Source of the DNA: RGIG3178 sp942492795
GTDB taxonomy: Bacteria; Bacillota; Clostridia; Christensenellales; QAND01
Direction of reading: 5' to 3'
DNA length: 64,000 nt
Assembly (NCBI GenBank): GCA_942492795.1
Contig: OW818639.1
Location: forward strand, 1,178,001-1,242,000
Made by a program: the position numbers and the translations under genes. Position 1 is the stretch's first letter. Each line of letters opens with the position of its first letter. Below are positions 37,090 through 45,907 of the stretch, in pieces. The notes under the pieces were generated by a model, which was given only the letters and a program-made list of their open reading frames with translations, was not told the origin of the DNA and ran no database searches.

Positions 37090-37640
37090 GGTTTCCTGTT
37101 TGGGACGTATTATGCGGAGGATCTAAACCGTAGACTTTCGCAAGGGGCTATGTACAAACCCTTAAAAGGCAGGAACGGTCAAGACCGTTCCCTACAGCGG
37201 TGGATGGATAAGGGCGTAGGGAAGGGTCTTGACCCTTCCACGTTAAAAACCAAGAAATGAAGCAAAAGGATTATCTAAACCCGCCCACCGCCCAATATTG
37301 ACGGGGCTCCGCCCCCTAGCCCCCGCAAGGGGTTTGGACCCCTTTGAACCCCGATTGGACCGGGGAGGGAAACCAAGACAAATATCTGCAAACACACAGC
37401 AGGCATTCGCCTTTCAAGTGGGAATCCTGTCCCGGTCGCTGCCGAAATTTTGACCCCTCTGAAAAGCATGGGCTCAGCCTTCTCAGCTGCTTGGCCTCTC
37501 CTCATGTTTTCAGAACCTCCGCTTCACGGTATCCTCCACCGGAGGCGTTCAACTTCGGTTCCCGCTCCACTAAAAACGTTCCACTGGAACGTTTTTAAAC
37601 GCTACGCACCCAACCCCCAATTAGGGGATGCGATCCCATA
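37090..37640. repeat. Repeat mosaic (palindromes, inverted D, B, hairpin of E)
   Basis: GGAACGGTC/GACCGTTCC at about 37167 and GGAAGGGTC/GACCCTTCC at about 37221, then inverted element D at 37270-37353 (cgggctccgcccc-type, gcaaggggtttggacccc). Element B (tgttttcagaacctccgctt) lies near 37505, and an AAAAACGTTCC/GGAACGTTTTT hairpin near 37570. No gene is supported. Confidence 0.7.
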
Positions 37641-37693
37641 ATAACCCCAAAGCAGGTATATGATTGGGAGGACGACGTAGAACTGACAACCGA

Positions 37694-37727
37694 TCAAAAA
37701 ACAAAAGGAGGACATTAGTCCCCCTTT
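37694..37727 (-). terminator. Terminator of the second YcxB-like gene
   Basis: On the minus strand stem AAAGGGGGAC / GTCCTCCTTT (one G-U pair), loop TAAT, then a T run. Confidence 0.75.
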
Positions 37728-37775
37728 GCTCTTCGGTCTATGACAAAATTTAAGATCAAATCATAGCAAATGCAA

Positions 37776-38291
37776 TCAGCTCAACAGGGCTTTGTTGGTT
37801 TTGTAATAATCCACGGCTGCATTGAAAAAATCATCGGCTGCTTTTGCCGTAGCGAAAGACCTTTTGGGGATGACAAACGCGAATATGGTATCGACATAGA
37901 CGTAGATGAACCGCTTGTCCTGCTCGATGCTGTAAATATCGCGCCACGCCGCGGACATTTCGGTGACCGGGGATGTTTCGCGGATGCCGCTATCATCGAT
38001 TTCCAACGTGTGTTCGCCGCAGACTCCCGCATTTTTAGAGGGCAGCCTCATGATAATCTGCTTGCTGAGATACGAGAACAGCCAATACCCCAAAAGCCCG
38101 GCGATGACCGTTAAGCCGATGATGTACAGTGTGGTAAACGCGTCCTGAAAAAGCAGCATGGCTATCAGCACGATCACAGGAACACCGAAGGTATTGATCA
38201 GATAGCTCCGCCTCAGCGCGGGAACCCGCAAAATCGTGCGCATTTTGAACATCCGGCAATCGGAGGGATCGAAGTCAAACTTTATCGTCAT
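37776..38291 (-). CDS. YcxB-like membrane protein
   Basis: 171 residues from the ATG with GAGAGGTGG upstream. Paralogue of the protein at 32402-32923. Two membrane segments (about residues 35-75, LINTFGVPVIVLIAMLLFQD and a following hydrophobic stretch) and a C-terminal PH-like YcxB domain: LEIDDSGIRETSP, AWRDIYSIEQDKRFIYVYVD and FVIPKRSFATAKAADDFF. Cytoplasmic domain on a membrane anchor; function unknown. Confidence 0.85.
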   Translation of the reverse strand: MTIKFDFDPSDCRMFKMRTILRVPALRRSYLINTFGVPVIVLIAMLLFQDAFTTLYIIGLTVIAGLLGYWLFSYLSKQIIMRLPSKNAGVCGEHTLEIDDSGIRETSPVTEMSAAWRDIYSIEQDKRFIYVYVDTIFAFVIPKRSFATAKAADDFFNAAVDYYKTNKALLS

Positions 38292-38500
38292 GTGGATCCA
38301 CCTCTCCATAATAATACTACAAATCGTTATAATAATTATATACTATTTTTGCAGGAAAACAAGTTGGAAAAGCAAAAATGATCTTTTTTGGAAAATTATT
38401 TCCGAAGAAGCCATTTCCTTCGGCGAACATCCACATCAAATTGCGATAAAACCCCTGTGTACCGTTTGGCTTTATGTGCCGGGTTGGTGTCCGCTTAAGC

Positions 38501-38530
38501 AAAAAGCCGTACAAAGCTGCACGGCTTTTT
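38501..38530. terminator. Bidirectional terminator
   Basis: AAAAAGCCGT / ACGGCTTTTT stem; acts mainly on the minus-strand DUF975 gene. Confidence 0.8.
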
Positions 38531-38556
38531 GTCCCACTATCCTTAATGGCTAAAGT

Positions 38557-39252
38557 TTACATAAAGTCCTCTTCGGTGACGATGCCGCGCACGAGCGCTT
38601 CCTGCTTCAATTCAAGATACAATCCTGCAAAACTCGTACGCAAATAGGGTACCGTATAGATTCCCAAAAAGCCCATCGTGATGCCGGTTAGTATCTGCCA
38701 GCCGATAAAACTTAGGCCAAAGATGAAGATATCCATTTTCCGTCCGTCGGTGATTAACATGGAAAGCTGCAGCGCCCGCCGTCCGCCGATGTGTTTGTAT
38801 TCACCCATGATGTATTCCGTCATCGAATAGGCAAGGGCTTTGACGATGCCGGGAATGACCAAAAGCAGCGTCCAGAGAAAGGTGAAAAGCACTCTCCAGA
38901 GCATACCGCCCAGGTTGCGACCGTATTGGCCGAAACCATCGTTGTACATTTCCGCGACACTGCACTCCTCACCGCGGTAGGCGCGGATGCAAAAGGAGGC
39001 GTACCCTACCGACAGCGGCAGCAGCACAAACAGATTGATCAATGAAAACGGCGTTTGAATGGCAGGATTCACAACAAACATGCCGTTGCGCATCACAAAG
39101 TAGAAGCCCGGATTGAGCAATCGGATCGCCGACGGCACATAGGTATTGAGAATAGTGAAAATCACAAAGATGAGGCCCGCATAATAAACGGCGCTTCCGC
39201 GCTCCTTTAAAGCATCTTTGGCACGGGCTTTGATATCCGCTCTCGGTTTCAT
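38557..39252 (-). CDS. DUF975 family integral membrane protein
   Basis: 231 residues; AAAGGGG precedes the ATG. N-terminal RADIKARAKDALKERGSAVY is the typical DUF975 opening. About five or six membrane segments follow, with the family block YSMTEYIMGEYKHIGGRRALQLSMLITDGRKMD on the cytoplasmic side near residues 140-172. Common in Firmicutes; function unknown. Confidence 0.88.
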   Translation of the reverse strand: MKPRADIKARAKDALKERGSAVYYAGLIFVIFTILNTYVPSAIRLLNPGFYFVMRNGMFVVNPAIQTPFSLINLFVLLPLSVGYASFCIRAYRGEECSVAEMYNDGFGQYGRNLGGMLWRVLFTFLWTLLLVIPGIVKALAYSMTEYIMGEYKHIGGRRALQLSMLITDGRKMDIFIFGLSFIGWQILTGITMGFLGIYTVPYLRTSFAGLYLELKQEALVRGIVTEEDFM

Positions 39253-39560
39253 GGGTTCCCCTTTCGGTCATTTGTACAAAATTTTAAGCACATTGGTATC
39301 ATTGTATTGTATTTAGGACGGAGTTACAACAATATTTGATGTGCGTTCCCCTGAATGTTTCATCCAACAGGATGCCCGACGGATTTCGATCCATACCGCA
39401 CAGAGGACTATAAAACAGGTTGTCCGCGCTATAAATTTGAGGATTATGATTGCGGAGCCACGCTGATTAATAATGCATAACTTAAAATCCGGCTATTGCA
39501 ACGTGCGGATTTGGTTTACAATAAAGATGGTTCCGAAATAAGATAAGCGAGGTAGTGCCA
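39253..39560. other. Gene-free interval before the aldolase
   Basis: Contains a weak AAATCCG/CGGATTT hairpin (39485-39519) and possible promoter sequences (TTTACA near 39512). No gene is supported. Confidence 0.4.
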
Positions 39561-40394
39561 ATGTTAGTGACCATGAAAGAGATGCTGCAAAAGGCGCGGC
39601 GCGAAGGGTACGGGGTCATCGCCCCGAGCATCCATGACAGCGATTCCAACGTTGCGATGGCCATCGAGGCCGCAGAGGAATTGAGATCTCCCGTGATACT
39701 CAACATCGGATACGGGGCCTTCACCGATTTGGAGTTTCAAATCCGCATTGCCCGCATGCGTGCCGAGCGCGCCACAGTGCCCGTTGCCATCAACCAGGAT
39801 CACGGCGCGACGTATGAACAATCGATTCGCTGCATCCATTACGGCTATACCTCCGTTATGCCGGACAGGTCCATGCTCTCGTTTGAAGAGAATATCCGCG
39901 AAGTTTCCGCAATCGTCGAGGTCGCACACGCCTGCGGTGTTTCGGTAGAAGCGGAATTGGGCCATGTCGGCGTAGGCCTTCAATATGAGATCGACCGTGA
40001 CGCCGCCTTGACCGATCCTGCGCTGGCGAAGGAGTATGTCGAGCGTACGGGCGTGGATTGCCTCGCGATCGCTATAGGGACCGCTCACGGCGTATACAGC
40101 GGCGTTCCGTATCTGGATTTCCCGCGCCTTTTAGAGATAGCGGCGGCGGTGGACGTGCCGCTCGTGCTGCATGGCGGATCGGGAACGGGCGATGATAACC
40201 TTGCCAAAGCATGCACGATGGGCATCAGCAAAGTCAATGTCGGCACCGAGTGCAGGCACGGTGCGGCCAATATCATGCGCAACGACGACTATAAAAGCGA
40301 CGCGTATGCAAGGCCGTTCCGGACGATCAATCTGGGGTATAAGGCCGTCATTTTGCACTATATGAAGCTGTTCGGAAGCGTCGGCAAGGCATAA
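39561..40394 (+). CDS. Class II (zinc) fructose-bisphosphate-type aldolase
   Basis: 277 residues from the ATG nine bases after AAGCGAGG; a GTG two codons earlier overlaps the ribosome binding site. Class II ketose-bisphosphate aldolase fold: Asp80-His81 in AINQDHGATYE (proton donor and zinc ligand), VEAELGHVG, zinc-ligand His in IAIGTAHGVYSG and LVLHGGSGTGD, and a phosphate-binding SKVNVGTECR. The loop near the N-terminus (SIHDSDSNVAM) is unusual compared with the AFNVYN of typical Fba, so the substrate may be tagatose- or another ketose-bisphosphate. Single gene with its own terminator. Confidence 0.88.
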   Translation: MLVTMKEMLQKARREGYGVIAPSIHDSDSNVAMAIEAAEELRSPVILNIGYGAFTDLEFQIRIARMRAERATVPVAINQDHGATYEQSIRCIHYGYTSVMPDRSMLSFEENIREVSAIVEVAHACGVSVEAELGHVGVGLQYEIDRDAALTDPALAKEYVERTGVDCLAIAIGTAHGVYSGVPYLDFPRLLEIAAAVDVPLVLHGGSGTGDDNLAKACTMGISKVNVGTECRHGAANIMRNDDYKSDAYARPFRTINLGYKAVILHYMKLFGSVGKA

Positions 40395-40827
40395 AACGAG
40401 GCCAAAACAAACAGGAAGAGAATCGGCATATAAACCGACAAGCTTTAAAGCAGACATTATCAACGGATGGTGTCTGCTTTTTTATAGTGGGGGTGCAATA
40501 AATGGTGAGTACGGGACGGAAGCTTAGGAAGCGGCGTTTCGATGGAAAGCTGCGCAAAGCCGATGCCGAAACGCTTAACCAATACCCAATATGCATGAAA
40601 TGACACTGAAAATATATAAAGCAGCCAACAGACTATTGTTTTACTTTTCACTGGTTTAATTTAGCATTTTCTGAAAATTATCCTTGAGATTCCTCTATTG
40701 GTGATATATTCTTATTGTGTAATATATTCTTTCATTATTCGACAAATCTTATTCCGGGATGAACTGATCGCACGCCGCATACGCTGCAACAGGATCCCAT
40801 GCGAAAATTATTTTTCTGGAGGTAGCT
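40395..40827. other. Interval with terminator and a doubtful 33-codon frame
   Basis: After the aldolase terminator, a frame at 40502-40603 begins MVSTGRKLRKRRFDGKLRKA and has GGGGG upstream; it is too short and too basic to be called. A promoter for the zinc-ribbon gene may be TTGGTG / TAATAT (16-base spacing) near 40698-40725. Confidence 0.35.
40447..40484 (+). terminator. Terminator of the aldolase gene
   Basis: Stem AAAGCAGACA / TGTCTGCTTT and a T run. Confidence 0.85.
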
Positions 40828-41745
40828 ATGTTCTGTCAAAACTGTGGCTCTAAACAGCCCGATGATGGCGTCTTTTGTAACGAATGTGGGGAAAAACTGG
40901 TTATGCCCATCGCACCCGATGCCGAAAGTCCCAAAACGGAGGATCAAACCGCCGTTATGGACACGCAGGATGCGGCTCCTGTAACGGAAGCTGTTCCGGA
41001 AGCCGTGCAGGGCGCCTACAATGCGGATGAGTCCATAGCGGACGAACCTGTTAGCGGAAGCTATTCGTTTGCGCAAAGCGCGGAACCCGCGGATACGAAT
41101 ACACCCGTGCAGGGCGTTTATGTCAATCCGGTACAGCCGGAGACGTATTCTGAACCGATCCCTGTAGACACAGCACCGGCCAAAAAGAAAAAGTTCCTGT
41201 TTGACGATTCCGATCCGCAAGGTCAAACACCGCCTAAACCGCCACGGATAAAAAAGGAACGCGCGCAGAAAGCGGTTTTGTCGCAGAGCGATGATGCGTT
41301 TTCACAGGCTGCTCAAGCACCCAAGAAGCGCAACGGGTTGTATTTGGCCATCATCGGAACACTGGCGGTAGCGCTTATCGGCGTCGGCGTATGGCTGTTT
41401 ATAACGCTAGGAAAAGTATCGTCCGCAAGCGCCGATCTTGCGTTAAAAGAGAGCAAAATCACCGAACTGCAGCAATCGGTGGACAGTTTGAACGTCGCAA
41501 AAGCGCAGGATCAGCAATCCATCACAACGCTGCAGGCGTCCGTTGCGGACTTGACAGCCCAGCTTACCGCGACGCAGGAGAAATCGACCTTCTTTGATAC
41601 CTATGCCGGCATAATGCCCGATGATGGCACCAAGCTGTACCATACGTATCAATGTACCCACTACGACCATAGTTTAAGTTTTAATATCTATAACATTACC
41701 GCTGCGAAGGATGCGGGATATTCGCCCTGCCCATTTTGCCATTAA
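40828..41745 (+). CDS. Zinc-ribbon membrane protein with coiled coil and C-terminal CxxC domain
   Basis: 305 residues; GGAGGT precedes the ATG. An N-terminal zinc ribbon (Cys3, Cys6, Cys17, Cys20) is followed by an acidic, Pro-rich linker of about 140 residues. Next come a membrane segment (about 170-193), a coiled coil (about 195-255, KITELQQSVDSLNVAKAQDQ) and a small C-terminal domain with CTHYD ... AGYSPCPFCH. The last block resembles the Ada-type zinc-binding motif in which a Cys and a later CxxC bind metal. Topology places the zinc ribbon inside and the C-terminal domain outside the cell. Role unknown. Confidence 0.75.
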   Translation: MFCQNCGSKQPDDGVFCNECGEKLVMPIAPDAESPKTEDQTAVMDTQDAAPVTEAVPEAVQGAYNADESIADEPVSGSYSFAQSAEPADTNTPVQGVYVNPVQPETYSEPIPVDTAPAKKKKFLFDDSDPQGQTPPKPPRIKKERAQKAVLSQSDDAFSQAAQAPKKRNGLYLAIIGTLAVALIGVGVWLFITLGKVSSASADLALKESKITELQQSVDSLNVAKAQDQQSITTLQASVADLTAQLTATQEKSTFFDTYAGIMPDDGTKLYHTYQCTHYDHSLSFNIYNITAAKDAGYSPCPFCH

Positions 41746-41773
41746 GCGGACTGCGATAGACGACTTTAAAGCA

Positions 41774-41814
41774 AAAGGAAAGTTTCCCGACTAAAGCATG
41801 GGAAACTTTCCTTT
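41774..41814. terminator. Long bidirectional hairpin
   Basis: Perfect 15-bp stem AAAGGAAAGTTTCCC / GGGAAACTTTCCTTT with an 11-base loop. Confidence 0.8.
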
Positions 41815-41897
41815 ATACTAATAAGTAACTAAAAATATAAATATTAAACAAAGCGGCATATCTCCTCATAGGGAAGGGCAAGCCGCAGCGGTTCCCG

Positions 41898-42137
41898 TCA
41901 ATGCCGGTGGAATTTCTTCTTGCCGAACACAAACAGCGCGATAGCGATGACAACGGCGATAATGCCGCCATAGAGAAACAACGTTGTGTTCTGTAACCCG
42001 AAACTTTTGCCCTTTATGAACACCGCGCAATCGCCCAGCGCCTTTGAAAGCCATAAGCCGAGCGAATTCAGGTTTGCAATAGCAACTGTGATGCAAAGCG
42101 CACCCAAAATCCCGATCAAAACGCCGGCCTTTCTCAT
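41898..42137 (-). CDS. Small two-helix membrane protein
   Basis: 79 residues from an ATG with GGGGG nine bases upstream; a TTG five codons earlier is possible. Two hydrophobic helices: AGVLIGILGALCITVAIANL and LFLYGGIIAVVIAIALFVFG, then a basic, His-containing tail KKKFHRH. Resembles small DUF3185-type membrane proteins (family call tentative). Unknown function. Confidence 0.6.
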   Translation of the reverse strand: MRKAGVLIGILGALCITVAIANLNSLGLWLSKALGDCAVFIKGKSFGLQNTTLFLYGGIIAVVIAIALFVFGKKKFHRH

Positions 42138-42746
42138 CCCATATGCCCCCAATATCTACTTTCTTTAAGTTTAGCATGAAAAGGGAACAGGGACAAGGGT
42201 AACGGGGCGTTCGATTCTGCGAAAACGAGACATATACAGCCATAACAATGCAAAATAAATTCGAAAAATTCATAAAAATTGCGTAAAAATATTCTAATAA
42301 TAAAAATAATTCTGATTAATATTTTCCATAAATAGACATATTTATTTAAATAAATGCAGATAAATACAATAAATTGTCAGACGAATATTTAATGGCAAAA
42401 AACATTTAAGAAATAGCAAGAAAACGCCCGTAATAAGGCAAAAATAAATACGTTAAATATATTAATTCAACGGCGAATTACGAGAAATGATTTACGATAA
42501 TTCAAAAATACCATATAATTCAAACGAATTAATTTACAAAATAAAAAAATAATTATCAAATAGAAATAATTCATTTTTAATTATAAGAATTATTTTCAGA
42601 TATACTCGCCAGAGAAATAAACAAGAGAATATAAAAATGCCGATTTATTGCTTTCATTTCGATTGTAAATGCCTTAAAATGTGGTTGAAAAGCTTGTCAT
42701 ACAGGAAAAAGCAGGGATAATTTACTTTGAAAGGGTGCATTATTTC
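42138..42746. other. Extremely A+T-rich gene-free stretch
   Basis: From about 42230 to 42690 the sequence is overwhelmingly A+T, with many short AATAAT, TTAATT and AAATAA words and a palindrome TTATTTAAATAA near 42349. No coding frame, tRNA or clear hairpin is seen. It ends just upstream of a lipoprotein gene. Confidence 0.6.
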
Positions 42747-43343
42747 ATGAAAAAACGAACAGTATTTTTGGGAATTGCTGCGTTGATGCTGTTTCTGTCT
42801 TCGGGATGTACCCCAAAGGGACCAGAATCTACGCCAACACCGGTTATAAATACGACTCCGACGACAGCTATCGTACTGACACCAACGGCATCCATTCCGG
42901 TACAGACGATCACACCGACGTTTGCACCCACCCCGACACCCGGTATAACGGAAAAACGCATCGGTTATGTAGGTAAAGTATATACAAAGAGCGGCATAAA
43001 CTATATCGATATTGATTATGTGAACTTCCTGACCGGTACTGCAGCGGTGGAAGCGGCAAAAGAGGACGGTTATGCAGAACAGGATGAGCTAGGAAACTGG
43101 TATGTGCCAAATGACTATTACATTACAAACGATAATAAGACGATTCGCACATTTCAGGTAGGCCTGAGTGCAAGCATCAAGATCGTGGATCTTGCGGGCA
43201 GCGGCAGCGGGATCCCGATGAAGAGCATAACATTTGCAAAGCTCAAAACGATGGGGCCGACGTTTGCTGACGGAGTCCTTCTGATGCACGTCGATGTTGT
43301 ATCCGGGATCGTGCAGTCTCTGGAGGAACAATTCAGACCCTAA
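42747..43343 (+). CDS. Lipoprotein with Thr/Pro-rich linker, unknown
   Basis: 198 residues from the second ATG, where the signal peptide begins (KKRTVFLGIAALMLFLSSGC, lipobox SSGC). A Thr/Pro linker of about 50 residues (TPTPVINTTPTTAIVLTPTA) follows, then a compact domain with IGYVGKVYTKSGINYIDIDY, LGNWYVPNDYYITNDNKT and DVVSGIVQSLEEQF. The domain is not recognised but resembles small beta-rich lipoprotein domains of Clostridia in which residues are read as D-Y-V-x-F-L-T-G plus an E-A-A helix. Extracellular. Confidence 0.68.
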   Translation: MKKRTVFLGIAALMLFLSSGCTPKGPESTPTPVINTTPTTAIVLTPTASIPVQTITPTFAPTPTPGITEKRIGYVGKVYTKSGINYIDIDYVNFLTGTAAVEAAKEDGYAEQDELGNWYVPNDYYITNDNKTIRTFQVGLSASIKIVDLAGSGSGIPMKSITFAKLKTMGPTFADGVLLMHVDVVSGIVQSLEEQFRP

Positions 43344-43593
43344 AGCCTTTGTTGCACGGGGCATAAGGCACGGTATATTGTTTACATATCAATAAAATAT
43401 TCCATTTATTGCATTAAAATGCAAAGAAAATGAGAAAATAGAGTGATTTGGAAAGTAAATACTGCTAATATCCAATGTTTTCCTGTATACTGGTGCAAAG
43501 GGAACGGCAAAAAGTTACCATTGCTTATTGCCGATTCGATAAACGGGTTGTTATTCAGGTAAACCGAACTTATTTTACAGGAGGCGCAGTTGT

Positions 43594-44268
43594 ATGAGGT
43601 ACACTATTGAGGGGGGCACGCTGCCGGTAGCGTTGATCGATCTTGAACCGGGCGAGCAGCTTTTAAGCGAGCCGGGCGGGCGAAAGTGGGCGCGCGGGAA
43701 CATCGAAACGGTGACCTCGGCGGAGGGCGGATTCAAAAAAGGACTTGGACGGATGCTCAGCGGGGAAAGCCTGTTTATGAGCAAATATACCGCCCGTGGG
43801 CCGGCACAGATAGCGTTTGCATCTTCTTTCCCCGGAAAGATCATCGTACGGCAGTTGGCACCCGGTGAGAGCGTCGTTGCGCAGAAGAAGTCGTTTATGG
43901 TTGCAACCGCTGGTGTGGAATTGAGCATCTTTTTTCAAAAGAAGCTCGGCGCCGGACTGGTAGGCGGCGAAGGCTTTATCATGCAAAAAATAACAGGTCC
44001 GGGATTGGTGTTTTTGGAACTCGACGGGCATGTTGTAGAGTATACGCTTCGCCCGGGTGAGCGCCTTGTATGCGATACCGGCGTACTTGCACTGATGGAT
44101 GCAACCTGTTCCATGGATATTGAACGCGTAAAAGGGGTAAAGAACATCCTGTTCGGCGGAGAGGGATTGTTTGATACCATCATCACCGGACCGGGCAGGG
44201 TTTGGCTGCAGACGATGACCATTCCGAACCTCGCGTCGCTGATCGTGCCGTTTTTGCCGAGCAAATAA
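43594..44268 (+). CDS. AIM24 / TIGR00266 family protein
   Basis: 224 residues; CAGGAGG precedes the ATG. Beta-rich trimeric-fold family with glycine- and aromatic-spaced motifs: LDLEPGEQLLSEPGG-type N-terminus (IDLEPGEQLLSEPGGRKWAR), LSGESLFMSKYTARGPAQIA, GEGFIMQKITGPGLVFLELD and FGGEGLFDTIITGPGRVWLQ. Found in bacteria and in mitochondria (Aim24); molecular function is unknown. Single gene. Confidence 0.92.
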   Translation: MRYTIEGGTLPVALIDLEPGEQLLSEPGGRKWARGNIETVTSAEGGFKKGLGRMLSGESLFMSKYTARGPAQIAFASSFPGKIIVRQLAPGESVVAQKKSFMVATAGVELSIFFQKKLGAGLVGGEGFIMQKITGPGLVFLELDGHVVEYTLRPGERLVCDTGVLALMDATCSMDIERVKGVKNILFGGEGLFDTIITGPGRVWLQTMTIPNLASLIVPFLPSK

Positions 44269-44292
44269 GTAAGAATCCTGAGAAAAAAGAGG

Positions 44293-44318
44293 AAAGGGCA
44301 GCTAACGCTGCCCTTTTT
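44293..44318 (+). terminator. Terminator after the AIM24 gene
   Basis: Stem AAAGGGCAGC / GCTGCCCTTT with loop TAAC and a T run; A-rich on the left, so it may serve both strands. Confidence 0.8.
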
Positions 44319-44335
44319 GCATCCAACTTTTGTGG

Positions 44336-45322
44336 TTACTTAGCAGCATTGCGGTATGCCCGGTAGAAGCCGGTTATCGTATCGCTGAACGCACCGATGG
44401 CTACGAGCGCCGTTAGCACAAGAAATCCTGTCGCAAACCCCTGCGAAACCGCTTGCGTGGTCAGTTTCATCAAATCGGCCATTTTGGCGAAAAAGGCTTC
44501 GTTGAAAACATGTGCCGAATTGAGAAAATAGGCGACATAAGCTAAGTTTGCGAAGCTGTATACCGCGTTGAGCACGGCAAGCCTGTAATTCCACGCGCCG
44601 AATATGATCTTTCCGGCGAAAACCAGGAGGGATAAAACTGCCAATGCAATGATATAGGGCACAAGGGAGATCAGTATGTCGATATGAAAGAATGGCACCG
44701 TGGGCACGCCCGCTTCATACCATGCGATATAGTTCGCATACCGATAGATTACGACGACCCATGCCACGCTGAACACTACGGAGAACACCATGGAAACGGC
44801 AGCGGACGTGCGCGAGATTCGAATCTGCTGTTTGGGGATATGGGGCAGGTCTTTGACGGTCCATTTCTTTTGATGTTCTGTCCCGAAATGTTCGTACATC
44901 GCAAACCCTATTGTGACCCAGGTAAACGCCGCAAAAGCCGAATTAAAAATGCTTTCCCCGACCACTTTTAGCATGCTGACGATAAATTCCGTTACGGTCG
45001 TGCTGCGCGATTGCAGCACTGCGCCGATCAGGCCAGCGATGATCGTTATGGAGAAAAGAACGGCTGCAACGATTTTTAGCACCATCAGATAGTCGTCGAA
45101 GACTGCGGGAGATATCAGATATCGCTTGGCGGTGCGGTATTGCTCCGACATTTTCGAAGGGGACCCCAGCGATTCCAGCACACGGATCACATCCGCATCG
45201 GTGGCGTTTTCGGGCAACATCGCCTCAATGTTGGAAACAAGCTCGGCTTTCACGTCTTCACGGTCGCGTTCCGGCAAATGGCGGATAACATCGTGTACAT
45301 ACCGATCAATCAGTGGATTCAT
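44336..45322 (-). CDS. HAAS-domain integral membrane protein of a PadR pair
   Basis: 328 residues. The N-terminal 70 residues (DRYVHDVIRHLPERDREDVK, then a helix ending in LGSPSKMSEQYR) form a HAAS-type cytoplasmic domain that commonly accompanies PadR regulators. About six membrane segments follow. AGGAGG lies seven bases before the ATG, and the start overlaps the stop of padR, so the two are made together. PadR/HAAS pairs are thought to sense envelope or drug stress; the signal is unknown. Confidence 0.82.
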   Translation of the reverse strand: MNPLIDRYVHDVIRHLPERDREDVKAELVSNIEAMLPENATDADVIRVLESLGSPSKMSEQYRTAKRYLISPAVFDDYLMVLKIVAAVLFSITIIAGLIGAVLQSRSTTVTEFIVSMLKVVGESIFNSAFAAFTWVTIGFAMYEHFGTEHQKKWTVKDLPHIPKQQIRISRTSAAVSMVFSVVFSVAWVVVIYRYANYIAWYEAGVPTVPFFHIDILISLVPYIIALAVLSLLVFAGKIIFGAWNYRLAVLNAVYSFANLAYVAYFLNSAHVFNEAFFAKMADLMKLTTQAVSQGFATGFLVLTALVAIGAFSDTITGFYRAYRNAAK

Positions 45323-45669
45323 CAACTTTCCTCCTTATCAAACAATGCAATCATTTCGTTGTTCAACTGTATCCAGGATTTTTTCAACGTTTCGTACACC
45401 TGTATGCCGGTCTGGCTGAGCGTGTAATACTTTCGCGGGCGACTCTCCGATGTGTCCCAATCGCTGTGCAGCAATCCCTGCTGTTCCAGCCGCCTAAGCA
45501 TCGGGTACAGCGTGTTCGCTTCGATGTTCACATGCAGCGCTTCCAGGCTTTGCAGCAGCGAATAGCCGTATTGCGGCGTTTTCAGCTGGCTTAATACAGC
45601 TATGGAAAGGGTTCCGCGCCGGATTTCCGTCAACATATTGGCAATCAAATCATTTTGGGGCAAACTCAT
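45322..45669 (-). CDS. PadR family transcriptional regulator
   Basis: 115 residues from this ATG; a TTG two codons later has better spacing from GAGGTG and may be the real start. Winged helix with EIRRGTLSIAVLSQLKTPQYGYSL, then ANTLYPMLRRLEQQGLL, both diagnostic, and SRPRKYYTLSQTG as the wing. The promoter ends only about a dozen bases before the start, so the message has a very short leader. Controls the overlapping HAAS gene and probably itself. Confidence 0.92.
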   Translation of the reverse strand: MSLPQNDLIANMLTEIRRGTLSIAVLSQLKTPQYGYSLLQSLEALHVNIEANTLYPMLRRLEQQGLLHSDWDTSESRPRKYYTLSQTGIQVYETLKKSWIQLNNEMIALFDKEES

Positions 45670-45682
45670 CACCTCGAAATGC

Positions 45683-45712
45683 ATTATACTGTGTGACATA
45701 CTATAATGTCAA
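45683..45712 (-). promoter_or_regulatory. Consensus promoter within an imperfect dyad, upstream of padR
   Basis: On the minus strand TTGACA and TATAAT are both perfect, spaced by 18 bases. The interval 45683-45707 is a 25-base imperfect dyad (ATTATA at one end, TATAAT at the other, GT/AC matches inside), a likely PadR operator covering the promoter. Confidence 0.75.
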
Positions 45713-45810
45713 TAAAATTTTATAATAGAATTAATAATGTTATTATAAAAGTGCAGCCTCCGTAAAGCTGACGTTCTGTTTAAGCCATTGCGAGAATCCT
45801 ATACAACGCA

Positions 45811-45853
45811 AAAACACGCCCCGCCTGTGGTTTCATAGGCGAAGCGCGTTTTG
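45811..45853 (-). terminator. Terminator of the serpin gene
   Basis: Arms AAAACGCGCTTCGCCT and AGGCGGGGCGTGTTTT on the minus strand, followed by T. Confidence 0.65.
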
Positions 45854-45907
45854 GAGATCTTGCGTTTTCGATCGGGTAGGATGAGGTATTATGGCTGTAT
45901 GTACTGT

